A stretch of 64,000 bases of DNA. Origin: Jannaschia marina (GTDB lineage Bacteria; Pseudomonadota; Alphaproteobacteria; Rhodobacterales; Rhodobacteraceae). The stretch is from assembly GCF_013404595.1 (NCBI RefSeq), contig NZ_JABVAX010000003.1, positions 372,001-436,000 of the forward strand, read 5' to 3'. The notes under the pieces are model-generated. The model was not told the DNA's origin. It searched no databases and saw only the letters and a program-made list of their open reading frames with translations. A program made the translations under genes and the position numbers. Below are positions 11,301-18,667 of this stretch, one piece after another (the first letter of the stretch is position 1; the number at the start of each line of letters is the position of its first letter).

Positions 11301-12990
11301 CAACGACGACATCATCGAAGCCGGTGGCGGCAACGACACGATCGAAGCGGGTCTCGGAGACGATGAAGTCGATGCGGGCGACGGCGACGATCTGGTCGAT
11401 GCGGGCTCCGGCGACGACTTGGTCTCCGGCGGCGACGGTGCCGACACGATCGACGGTGGCAGCGGTCGGGACACGATCGACGGTGGCGCGGGCGCCGACA
11501 GTCTTTCGGGGAACGCCGAGGACGACGTCATCAGCGGCGGTTCGGGCGACGACACGATCTCGGGCGGGGGCGGCAACGACACCCTCGACGGGGGCGAGGG
11601 CGACGACGTGGTGTCGGGCTCGGCCAACGACGACCTGATCTCCGGCGGATCCGGTGCCGATTCCATCCAGGGCGCCGGCGGCAGCGACACGATCGCGGGC
11701 GACGACGGCAACGACACGATCTTCGCCGGCAAGGGCGACGACCTGGTCGATGGCGGGGCCGGCGACGACAGCCTGCGCGGCGGTCAGGGCGACGACACCA
11801 TCGACGGCGGCGGCGGCGAGGACACGATCGACGGCGGCGAGGGAGACGATGTTCTGCTCGGCGGCCGCGATGACGACCTGATCGCCGGCGGCGAGGGTGA
11901 CGATACCCTTGCGGGCCAGGGCGGCAACGACACGCTGGACGGCGGCGCGGGCGACGACTCGGTCTCGGGCTCGGCGAACGACGACCTGCTGTTCGGCGGC
12001 GACGGCGACGACGATGTCTCCGGCTCGGGCGGCAGCGACACGCTGGACGGCGGCGCGGGGGATGACTTCCTGCGCGGCGGCAAGGGCGACGACGTGGTCG
12101 AGGGCGGCACCGGCAACGACCGGATCTCGGGCGGCCAGGGAGCGGATACGCTCTCGGGTGGCGACGGGGCCGACATGATCGACGGCGGGGACGACCGGGA
12201 TCTGATCCTGGGCGCGACCGGCGGTGCGACGCCCGAAGAGGGTGACATGATCGACGGCGGCTCCGGCGGCGACGATTTCGACACGCTCGACCTGACCGGC
12301 TCCGACGTGGCCTTCATCGACTACACCTCGGCCGACCGCGAGGACGGCATCATCAACTTCCGCGATGGCACCACCGCGAAGTTCGAGGACATCGAGGCCG
12401 TCATCCCGTGCTTCACCCCCGGCACGCTGATCGCGACGCCGAAGGGCGAGGTTGCGGTCGAGACGCTGCAGGTCGGCGACCGGGTCATCACCCGCGACAA
12501 CGGCATCCAGGTCATCCGCTGGACCGGTGCGCGCCAGCTGAGCGCCGCCGAGATGAAGGAGAACGGGGCGCTGCGCGCCGTGATGATCCGCCAGGGGGCT
12601 CTGGGCCATGGCCTGCCGGAGCGCGACATGGTCGTCTCGCCGCAGCACCGCGTCCTGATCGCCAACGACGAGACCATGCTCTACTTCGACGAGCGCGAGG
12701 TTCTCGTGGCGGCCAAGCATCTGGTCGGTCGGCCGGGCGTCGAGCGGATGGACGCGGAGGATGTCACCTACATCCACGTCATGTTCGACAACCACGAGGT
12801 CATCCTTTCCGACGGGGCCTGGACCGAGAGCTTCCAGCCGGGCGATCACTCGCTCAAGGGGCTGGGCCGGGCGCAGCGCGAGGAGATCTTCGCGATCTTC
12901 CCCGAACTGCGCGAGCGGGAAGGCCGCGAAGGCTATGCCGCCGCGCGGCGGATGCTCAAGCGTCAGGAAGCGGATCTGCTTCTGAAGTAA
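8344..12990 (+). CDS. RTX calcium-binding repeat protein with C-terminal Hint domain
   Basis: A 1548-residue predicted extracellular protein. Residues 1-180 form a possible beta-sandwich (HIDFEDQSAGTIINGQYAAQ and following). Residues about 190-1340 are dozens of GGxGxDxx(L/I/V)x nonapeptides, which fold into calcium-binding beta-rolls and are usual in type I secretion substrates; there is no Sec signal. Three linkers beginning DRDTF/DRDLI interrupt the repeats; the first two are near copies. Residues 1356-1500 are a Hint_2 domain starting CFTPGTLIATPKGEV, with QVGDRVITRDNG and the histidine motif SPQHRVLI. The ATG is chosen because AAGGAG lies eight bases before it. No TolC/HlyBD-like transporter is nearby. 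Autoprocessing by the Hint domain is inferred, not shown. Confidence 0.9.
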   Translation: MTNTNQTHIDFEDQSAGTIINGQYAAQGVKIYSVNKDWSIDTHNPPMIFDTDNPTGGDTDLATDNLGNVLILSEDRDSSDPDDNAGGGIFVFEFDEAVTVDSITLLDVEEKAKIKLYDEHGNFIRQIEAKTGDNGQLDVHIDTDCAKYMTVELKGSGAVDNLKFTTPPAPDGVVNGTDEGELIDVNYVDAQGDRIDANDALGVEGTTGDEDLVLAGDGNDTVYAGVADDIVRGEGGDDKLFGEGGNDVLEGGDGMDTLVGGSGDDTLLGGADMDEMWAGSGNDVLDGGDGNDWMHGQGGDDTLDGGAGNDKIFGEGDDDLIDGGAGNDSLYGGEGDDTIAGGTGNDVIDGGAGADVIDGGAGADSIYGGDGADTIDGGAGNDNIEGRNGDDVIDGGDGNDVITGYDAVSINNGNTAVEEDDGSNDTLSGGAGEDTVLGGAGNDLIDGGAGADEMSGGDDRDTFVNVTAGDVIDGNEGGDDFDTVDLTGANAAVEYQDDDPATEAGTIFFLDDDGNRTGETASFVNIEQVIGAVTERDGIITGDDDDNLIDSTFVDEDDEVIDGGDALLPGEAPDDDIVLAGAGADTVVSGLGDDDIDAGDGDDIVDAGAGDDLIDGGAGNDALNGGDGADTIDGGSGRDTIDGGAGADSLSGNAEDDVISGGSGDDTISGGGGNDTLDGGEGDDVVSGSANDDLISGGSGADSIQGAGGSDTIAGDDGNDTIFAGKGDDLVDGGAGDDSLRGGQGDDTIDGGGGEDTIDGGEGDDVLLGGRDDDLIAGGEGDDTLAGQGGNDTLDGGAGDDSVSGSANDDLLFGGDGDDDVSGSGGSDTLDGGAGDDFLRGGKGDDVVEGGTGNDRISGGQGADTLSGGDDRDTFVNVTAGDVIDGGEGGDDFDTLDLTGANAAVVYTDDDPATESGTIFFLDDDGNRTGETASFENIETVVGAVDERDGIVSGTNEGELIDVDYDGDPNGDFVDNNDALLPGEVGNDDIIEAGGGNDTIEAGLGDDEVDAGDGDDLVDAGSGDDLVSGGDGADTIDGGSGRDTIDGGAGADSLSGNAEDDVISGGSGDDTISGGGGNDTLDGGEGDDVVSGSANDDLISGGSGADSIQGAGGSDTIAGDDGNDTIFAGKGDDLVDGGAGDDSLRGGQGDDTIDGGGGEDTIDGGEGDDVLLGGRDDDLIAGGEGDDTLAGQGGNDTLDGGAGDDSVSGSANDDLLFGGDGDDDVSGSGGSDTLDGGAGDDFLRGGKGDDVVEGGTGNDRISGGQGADTLSGGDGADMIDGGDDRDLILGATGGATPEEGDMIDGGSGGDDFDTLDLTGSDVAFIDYTSADREDGIINFRDGTTAKFEDIEAVIPCFTPGTLIATPKGEVAVETLQVGDRVITRDNGIQVIRWTGARQLSAAEMKENGALRAVMIRQGALGHGLPERDMVVSPQHRVLIANDETMLYFDEREVLVAAKHLVGRPGVERMDAEDVTYIHVMFDNHEVILSDGAWTESFQPGDHSLKGLGRAQREEIFAIFPELREREGREGYAAARRMLKRQEADLLLK
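10215..10952 (+). repeat. Direct repeat copy 1 (738 bp) inside RTX gene
   Basis: This block is identical, base for base by visual comparison, to the copy 1212 bp downstream. It begins in CGGCGG before the codons for DGADTIDGG and ends at GGTGGCGA before copy-specific sequence. The offset is 404 codons, so the frame is preserved and 246 residues of beta-roll are duplicated. Confidence 0.93.
11427..12164 (+). repeat. Direct repeat copy 2 (738 bp) inside RTX gene
   Basis: Second copy of the perfect duplication. The flanking linker between the copies is only similar to its counterpart near 9715-10050, so an older, larger duplication appears to have been followed by a recent duplication or gene conversion of this block. 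Confidence 0.93.
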
Positions 12991-13029
12991 CGGGCCGCTG
13001 TCCGACAGGGCAGGCACGCATTGCAGGAC

Positions 13030-13053
13030 CGGGGCGGGGATACCTCCGCCCCG
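13030..13053 (+). terminator. GC-rich hairpin after RTX gene
   Basis: CGGGGCGG pairs with CCGCCCCG around an 8-base loop, 40 bp past the RTX stop codon. Only a short pyrimidine tail (TTCCC) follows, so it is a weak intrinsic terminator candidate. Confidence 0.45.
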
Positions 13054-13116
13054 TTCCCATTTGTCGCCGCCTCGTTTCGTGCTAACCCGTTGACGACACA
13101 ACCGACGGGGAACGAG

Positions 13117-13548
13117 ATGCGGCGTCTGCACTTCTACATCATGGGTCTGATTTCCTTGGCCTACGGCCTGCTCGTGATGACCGAATACGTCCTCATCTCC
13201 TACGGGCTGCAGAAGGCCTGGCTCGAGTTCTATTCCGAGGCGCAAATCGCCTGGTTCGAGGCGCTGCCGGACTGGGTGCACGGTGTCTGGGGGGCGCATG
13301 CGACGCTGGCGCTCGTGGGTGCGCTCTGCCTGCTGGCGCATCTGCGGCCGGCGGTCTGGATGCTGTTCTTCTCCTTCTTCACCCTCCTTGTGCTGGTCGT
13401 CTGGGCGACCCTGCTGGCCGATCCGTCGATGCTCTCGCTCGTCGGCTCTTCGGTGATGGCCTGGGCGACGTCGGCTCTGGTGCTTGCGCTCAGCTTCCTC
13501 ATCTATCTCTATGCCCGGCACGAAAAGCAGCTGGGCGAGGTGCTCTGA
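13117..13548 (+). CDS. Small four-helix membrane protein, function unknown
   Basis: I do not recognise a family. The 143-residue product has about four hydrophobic helices (YIMGLISLAYGLLVMTEYV, TLALVGALCLLAHL, MLFFSFFTLLVLVVWATLL, SALVLALSFLIYLYA) and a charged C-terminus (RHEKQLGEVL). It resembles many small Rhodobacterales inner-membrane proteins. The ATG follows a weak GGGGAACGAG. The frame can be read upstream, but without hydrophobic or codon-usage support. It lies between the RTX gene and an ABC ATPase and may be transcribed with neither. Confidence 0.65.
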   Translation: MRRLHFYIMGLISLAYGLLVMTEYVLISYGLQKAWLEFYSEAQIAWFEALPDWVHGVWGAHATLALVGALCLLAHLRPAVWMLFFSFFTLLVLVVWATLLADPSMLSLVGSSVMAWATSALVLALSFLIYLYARHEKQLGEVL

Positions 13549-13608
13549 TCGGCTTTACCGCCGCCGACGGTCTTGGTAGGCCAACCCGACTGAAATACTG
13601 GGGTTTCG

Positions 13609-14682
13609 ATGGCACCGCGTCTTCAGGTCGAGGGACTGGTCCGGCATCTTGGGGGGCGCAACGTGGTCGACGGGATCTCCCTGTCGGTCGCGGCGGGGCA
13701 GGTGACCTGTCTGCTCGGGCCATCGGGTTGCGGCAAATCCACGACCTTGCGGATCATCGCCGGTGTCGACCGGCAGGACGCGGGGCTGGTGCGCCTGAAC
13801 GGTGCGGTGGTGTCGGGTGGGCATCATCACGTTCCGGCCGAGGCGCGGGGCGTCGGTCTCATGTTTCAGGATTTTGCGCTTTTCCCGCATCTGACGGTGG
13901 CGCAGAACGTGGCTTTCGGTCTGTCGAAGGGGGCCGAGGCGGCAGCGCGGGTCGCCGAGCTTCTGGAGCGGGTGGATCTGACCGGCTATGACGCGAAGCA
14001 TCCCCACGAGCTGTCGGGTGGGGAGCAGCAGCGCGTGGCCCTCGCACGGGCGCTGGCCCCCCGGCCCGGCATCATGCTGATGGATGAGCCCTTTTCCGGC
14101 CTCGACAACCGGCTGCGCGACGGTATCCGCGATACGACGCTCGCCGTTCTGAAGGAGGAGGGCACGGCCGTGCTTCTCGTGACGCACGAGCCGGACGAGG
14201 CGATGCGGATGGCCGATGAGATCGCGCTCATGCGGGAGGGGCGGATCGTGCAACAGGCCGCGCCCTACAACATCTACAACGCGCCCGTCGACCGGGCGGC
14301 AGCCGCGTTTTTCAGTGATATCAATATCCTGCGGGGCGATGTTCACGGATCTCTCAGCGACACTCCTTTCGGACAATTCCTGACACCGGGTCTCGAGGAG
14401 GGGACGGAGGTCGAGATCTGCTTCCGTCCGCAATACGTGCGCATCGATTTCGACCGAGCCGGGCAGGGGCCGCGCCCGACTGCGGCAGAGGGCACGCCCG
14501 CGCGCGGCACGGTGCTGCGCGCCCGGTTCATGGGGAAGGAAAGCCTCGTCGAGTTTCTGATGGACGATGGCGTGAGCCGCGTTTCGGCGACGGTGCCGGC
14601 GGTCTTCCTGCCGAAGCCGGGCACGGTGCTCTGGCTTTCGATCCGCAGGGATCGCTGTTTCGTCTTCCCGCGCGTGGCCTAG
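13609..14682 (+). CDS. ABC transporter ATP-binding protein, FbpC-like
   Basis: A 357-residue ATPase of the Fe(III)/polyamine/sulfate importer class. It carries Walker A GPSGCGKST, the Q-loop MFQDFALFPHLTVAQNVAFG, signature LSGGEQQRVALARAL, Walker B IMLMDEPFSGLD and the H-loop THEP. The C-terminal 130 residues (EICFRPQYVRI, RGTVLRARFMG) resemble TOBE domains. The ALFPHLTVAQNV stretch is most like FbpC iron importers. No permease or binding protein adjoins it, so either the partners are elsewhere or it serves as a shared ATPase. Substrate is inferred only from family resemblance. Confidence 0.82.
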   Translation: MAPRLQVEGLVRHLGGRNVVDGISLSVAAGQVTCLLGPSGCGKSTTLRIIAGVDRQDAGLVRLNGAVVSGGHHHVPAEARGVGLMFQDFALFPHLTVAQNVAFGLSKGAEAAARVAELLERVDLTGYDAKHPHELSGGEQQRVALARALAPRPGIMLMDEPFSGLDNRLRDGIRDTTLAVLKEEGTAVLLVTHEPDEAMRMADEIALMREGRIVQQAAPYNIYNAPVDRAAAAFFSDINILRGDVHGSLSDTPFGQFLTPGLEEGTEVEICFRPQYVRIDFDRAGQGPRPTAAEGTPARGTVLRARFMGKESLVEFLMDDGVSRVSATVPAVFLPKPGTVLWLSIRRDRCFVFPRVA

Positions 14683-14844
14683 GCGGTGTGGGGGCAGGAT
14701 CAGGCGTAATCCGGGGATCGTGACTGGCGTGCGAGAGACGGTCGGTATCGACCATCACGTCAGCGGGAACGAGGTGAGATTCGCAGATCAACAGATCCCC
14801 GGGGCGGGGGCTCGGATGGTCAGCCGAGAAAGGTCGTCGAGGGG

Positions 14845-15438
14845 TCAGCGACCCCAGGTGCGGACGTTGCCACAATCGACATGGACGAAGTTCGAGCGCG
14901 AGTAGCGGCCCACGCCCCCGGCACCACAACTTGCCGCGGCGCGGGCGACCTGACTGACGGAGCGCGACGACAGGCGAATGTCGGCGGCCCGTCCCTCGAG
15001 GTGCAGCGAGTATTTCGCCACGCCACTCGACCGGCGGCGCAACATCGCGTTCGTCGCCGGCGAGCGATAGCCCGAAAGCAGCAAGAACGGCTCGCGCGAA
15101 TCGACCAGGCGATGGGTCGCGGCGATGATGTCGATCGCGCGATTGTCGATGGCCTTGGTCTCGTTCCGGCGCCAGTCGCGGAAGAAGAAGTTGATCTCCG
15201 CCAGCGCCTCACGCACGTAACGACCCTCGATCCAGTAGACCGACTCCATGCTCTCGCCGGTTCGGGCGTTGTGCATCTTGATGGTTCGGATATCGCCGCC
15301 CCCACGCAGGAACCCTGCGGCCTTGGAGTATGTCGGTGCGGCTGCGATGGCGGTTGCTGCGAATGCGCCCAGCAATCCACGCCGGGTCAGGGACGCCGGC
15401 ACGCCTGCATCTGTCTGTTCACTCACGTCTTGCCCCAT
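14845..15438 (-). CDS. Tat-exported DUF882/YcbK (MepK-like) peptidase
   Basis: A 197-residue predicted periplasmic peptidase of the M15-like DUF882 family. The signal peptide has a twin-arginine motif (SLTRRGLLGAF) followed by an Ala-rich core. The metal-site pattern is LSGYRSPATNAMLRRRS, then SLHLEGRAADI and NFVHVDCG. The E. coli homologue YcbK (MepK) cleaves 3-3 peptidoglycan crosslinks and neighbours the L,D-transpeptidase ycbB; the same two families lie here head to head. Cleavage of LD crosslinks is therefore a reasonable inference. The start ATG has no strong ribosome binding site. Confidence 0.87.
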   Translation of the reverse strand: MGQDVSEQTDAGVPASLTRRGLLGAFAATAIAAAPTYSKAAGFLRGGGDIRTIKMHNARTGESMESVYWIEGRYVREALAEINFFFRDWRRNETKAIDNRAIDIIAATHRLVDSREPFLLLSGYRSPATNAMLRRRSSGVAKYSLHLEGRAADIRLSSRSVSQVARAAASCGAGGVGRYSRSNFVHVDCGNVRTWGR

Positions 15439-15695
15439 TTTGTTTGGGCCGTCTGCGCGGCCTCAGGTGTCTCATCCCCATGTGACAGGATTGATGTGGC
15501 ACAAGTGCGGCGATTCTCTAAGCGCCTTGAGTCTTCGCAGTGGCATGAGCGGGTTTTTGCGCATCAAGATCATGTGTCGGAACCTTTTCGATTCTGTTGC
15601 CCGACTGCCTACAGCGCATTTCTTTGAGAAACGTGAATGGACAGGGAATTGTCAAAAGATAACCTGTCGCCATCTGCTCATTTCCGGATTTCCAA

Positions 15696-17270
15696 ATGTT
15701 TCTTCGCCCGCCTTCCTTTCTGCTTGCCGCGCTTCTTTGCCTGACCGGCCCGGCGGAGTCCGCGCCTCTCGTTACACCCTTGCAACAAGCTGTGGCCCAG
15801 GCCGCGTCGGAGGACGAGGCCATCGCCGCGTTCTACCGCGCGCGCGATTTCGCACCCGTCTGGATGGGCGAGGGAGCCGAGCACCGTCGCGCGGCCTTCC
15901 TCTGGGCGCTCGATCAGGCGAAGGACCATGGCTTGCCGACCGCGCGCTACGATGCCGCGACGATCCGGGCGGAGTTCGCCGGCGCGACGGATGCCGCCAC
16001 GCGCGGTGCGCTGGAGGTGGCGATGACGCAGCGGTTTCTCCGCTATGCGCAGGACGTGAGCTCCGGCATCGTCGATCCGAAGCGGGTGGACCGGACGATC
16101 GTGCTAGACGTGCCCAAGCGCGACTGGCTCGAGCAGATGACCCGCTTCACGGAAGAAGACCCCTATGCCTTCGTGCAGGGCCTCTGGCCGACGTCGCCAC
16201 AATACACGCGCCTCCTGCGCGAGAAGCTGCGCCTCGAGGAGATGCAGCGCGCCGGCGGGTGGGGCGCGACCGTGTCGGGCGATACGATGGCACGCGGAGC
16301 CGAGGGTCCGGCCGTCGTCGACCTGCGCAACCGACTGATCCGCATGGGTTATCTGCGCCGCTCCGCCGTTTCGGCCTATGACGCGGAGATGGAGGCCGCG
16401 GTGCGCGCCTTCCAGATCGACCACGGGCTCACACCCGATGGCGAGGCCGGTGGCGCGACGCTGGCCGCGATCAACGTCTCGCTCGAGGATCGGATGGGCC
16501 AGATCATCGTAGGGCTCGAACGGCAGCGCTGGATGAACAAGCCGCTGGAGCCGCGCCACATCCTCGTCAACCTGGCCGAGCAACACGCCTACGTCTACGA
16601 TGACGGCAAGGTGACCTTCGACACCGTCGTCGTCGTGGGGGCCGACACGCCCGACCGGCGCACGCCGGAGTTCAGCCACACGATGACCCACATGGTCATC
16701 AACCCCTACTGGCACGTTCCGCGCTCGATCACGGTGAACGAGTATCTGCCCGCGCTGCGACGGGGCGGGGCGCGCCATCTGGAGGTCTACTCGCGCAATG
16801 GACGCGTGAACCCGAACCGTATCGACTTCAGCCGCTACAACGCCCGCAACTTCCCGTTTTCGCTCAAGCAGCCGCCGGGGCCGCGCAACGCGCTCGGGCG
16901 GGTCAAGTTCATGTTCCCGAACCAGTGGAACATCTACCTGCACGACACGCCGTCGCGCGATCTCTTCAACCGCGACCTGCGGACCTTCAGCCACGGTTGC
17001 GTTCGCGTCGGCAAGCCGCTGGAGCTGGCCTATCACCTGCTTGCGCCGCAGACGGCGACGCCGGAGGCCGACTTCACCGCGCATCTGCGCACGGGGCGGG
17101 AGCGGCGCGTGAACCTCGAGGATCCGATCGGCGTGCATCTCGTCTACTGGTCGGCCTGGGTGACGCCGACGGGGCGCGCGAACTATCGCGGCGATCCCTA
17201 CGGCCGGGACGTGAAGGTGCTGCGCGCCCTGCAGGATGCCGGGGTGGAACTGGACGCCTCGCGCAGCTAA
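15696..17270 (+). CDS. L,D-transpeptidase, YcbB/LdtD type
   Basis: A 524-residue periplasmic enzyme forming 3-3 crosslinks in peptidoglycan. It has a signal peptide (PSFLLAALLCLTGPAESA), an N-terminal helical domain, a peptidoglycan-binding domain at about residues 205-265 (DLRNRLIRMGYL, FQIDHGLTPDGEAG), then the YkuD catalytic domain with the active-site motif TFSHGCVRVG and nucleophile Cys435. Length and domain order match LdtD. It diverges from the MepK-like hydrolase across 257 bp, suggesting coordinated synthesis and cleavage of the same bond. Confidence 0.92.
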   Translation: MFLRPPSFLLAALLCLTGPAESAPLVTPLQQAVAQAASEDEAIAAFYRARDFAPVWMGEGAEHRRAAFLWALDQAKDHGLPTARYDAATIRAEFAGATDAATRGALEVAMTQRFLRYAQDVSSGIVDPKRVDRTIVLDVPKRDWLEQMTRFTEEDPYAFVQGLWPTSPQYTRLLREKLRLEEMQRAGGWGATVSGDTMARGAEGPAVVDLRNRLIRMGYLRRSAVSAYDAEMEAAVRAFQIDHGLTPDGEAGGATLAAINVSLEDRMGQIIVGLERQRWMNKPLEPRHILVNLAEQHAYVYDDGKVTFDTVVVVGADTPDRRTPEFSHTMTHMVINPYWHVPRSITVNEYLPALRRGGARHLEVYSRNGRVNPNRIDFSRYNARNFPFSLKQPPGPRNALGRVKFMFPNQWNIYLHDTPSRDLFNRDLRTFSHGCVRVGKPLELAYHLLAPQTATPEADFTAHLRTGRERRVNLEDPIGVHLVYWSAWVTPTGRANYRGDPYGRDVKVLRALQDAGVELDASRS

Positions 17271-17310
17271 ATCGACCCCGGGGCCACGCCGGCCCCGGAG
17301 GTCATGACCG

Positions 17311-18411
17311 GTGTTCACGCTCGATCAGATTGCCGCCGCCCTCGGGCGTCCCGTCGACGGGGACGGCGCGCTTGCCTTTCGCCGTGCCGCAGAGCCGGGC
17401 ACGGCCGGCCCGGATGATCTCGCGCTGGCCATGTCGCCGGCCTACGGTGCTGCACTGAAGGACAGCCGGGCGCGCGTCGCGATCCTCTGGGAAGATGCGG
17501 ACTGGCAGGCCCTCGGGCTCGAGGGGGCGGTTCGGGTGCCGCGCGCGCGGCTTGCCATGGCGGGCATCACCGCCGCACTCGACCCCGGGCCGCGGATCGC
17601 GCCGGGCGTCCACCCGACAGCGCTCGTCGACGAGACAGCCGAGATCGGGGAGGGGGCCGCGATCGGGCCCTATGCCGTCATCGGACCGGACGTCAGGGTC
17701 GGCGCCCGCGCACGCATTGCCGCCCATGTCACCCTCGACGCGGGCGCGCGTCTCGGCGCGGACGTGCGGTTGATGCAGGGCGTCCGCATCGGCAGCGGGG
17801 TAACCCTCGGCGACCGCGTCATCGTGCATCCGAACGCCGTGATCGGGGCCGACGGGTTCAGCTTCACGACAGAAGCCGAGAACGCCGTCGAACGCTCCCG
17901 CCGAACGCTGGGCGACCCCGGAGAGCCCGTCCGCCAATCCTGGGAGCGGATCCATTCGCTCGGCTCGGTCAGCATTGGCGACGATGTGGAGATCGGCGCG
18001 AACAGCGCCATCGACAAGGGCACCATCGCCGACACGACCGTGGGGCGGGGCACCAAGATCGATAACCTCGTGCACATCGGCCACAACAACCGGATCGGCG
18101 AGGATTGCCTGATCTGCGGGCAGGTGGGGATGGCTGGCGGCTCGACGGTGGGCGATCAGGTCGTCCTCGGCGGGCAATGCGGGGTGAGCGACAATATCAC
18201 CATCGGCGACCACGTCGTCGCGGGCGGGGCCACCAAGATTTTCACGCGGGTCCGCGCGGGCGAGGTGATCCTCGGCAACCCGGCAGTCAAGATGGAGACG
18301 TCGCTCGCCATGCAGCGCGCCCAGCGGCGCCTCCCGCGCGCGCTGCAGCAACTGAGCGACCTTCGCAAGATCGTCACGAAAGCCGGGCAGGGAGCGGGGC
18401 ATGACGACTGA
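17311..18411 (+). CDS. lpxD: UDP-3-O-acylglucosamine N-acyltransferase LpxD
   Basis: Third step of lipid A synthesis: transfers a 3-hydroxyacyl chain from ACP to the 2-amine of UDP-acylglucosamine. The 366-residue protein has an LpxD N-terminal uridine-binding domain and many hexapeptide repeats (IGEGAAIGPYAVIGPDVRVG). It has the catalytic-histidine segment VHIGHNNRIGEDCLICGQ. The GTG start follows GGAG by about 10 bases. It overlaps the next gene, an ACP, by 11 bp, and is not next to lpxA or fabZ as it often is in proteobacteria. Probably one transcript with the ACP and ketoacyl synthase. Confidence 0.94.
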   Translation: MFTLDQIAAALGRPVDGDGALAFRRAAEPGTAGPDDLALAMSPAYGAALKDSRARVAILWEDADWQALGLEGAVRVPRARLAMAGITAALDPGPRIAPGVHPTALVDETAEIGEGAAIGPYAVIGPDVRVGARARIAAHVTLDAGARLGADVRLMQGVRIGSGVTLGDRVIVHPNAVIGADGFSFTTEAENAVERSRRTLGDPGEPVRQSWERIHSLGSVSIGDDVEIGANSAIDKGTIADTTVGRGTKIDNLVHIGHNNRIGEDCLICGQVGMAGGSTVGDQVVLGGQCGVSDNITIGDHVVAGGATKIFTRVRAGEVILGNPAVKMETSLAMQRAQRRLPRALQQLSDLRKIVTKAGQGAGHDD

Positions 18412-18667
18412 CATCCGCACCCGCGTCCACGAGATCGTCGCCGAACAGGCGATGATCGACACCGACGACGTGACCGACGCCTCGGTGCCCGCCGATCTCG
18501 GGATCGATTCGATGGGACTGGTCGAGGCGATCTTCGCCATCGAGGAGGCCTTCGACATCCAGGTTCCCTTCAACGCGAACGAACCCGCGGCCTCGGACTT
18601 CGACTATTCCTCGGTCGGGGCCATCGTCGCCGCGGTCGAGCGTCTCGTGGCCGAACAGCATCCGTGA
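18401..18667 (+). CDS. Acyl carrier protein, dedicated
   Basis: An 88-residue ACP. The phosphopantetheine site is Ser37 in DLGIDSMGLVE, and the protein is acidic. It differs from housekeeping AcpP in sequence and length and is locked between lpxD (11-bp overlap) and a ketoacyl synthase (4-bp overlap), which suggests a private acyl chain for an envelope lipid. AcpXL of rhizobia, which carries very-long-chain acyl groups to lipid A, is a precedent for this idea; homology to AcpXL is not established here. Confidence 0.87.
   Translation: MTTDIRTRVHEIVAEQAMIDTDDVTDASVPADLGIDSMGLVEAIFAIEEAFDIQVPFNANEPAASDFDYSSVGAIVAAVERLVAEQHP

Noticed and set aside
8866-12400. Tandem repeats resembling a CRISPR or satellite array
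   Set aside because: They are in-frame 27-base codons of GGxGxDxxx beta-roll motifs, without regular spacers.
7966-13521. A 1851-codon open frame opposite the RTX gene
   Set aside because: It mirrors the repetitive GGC/GAC codons of the RTX gene; the product is a Val/Ala/Asp low-complexity string and the frame runs past both ends of the real gene.
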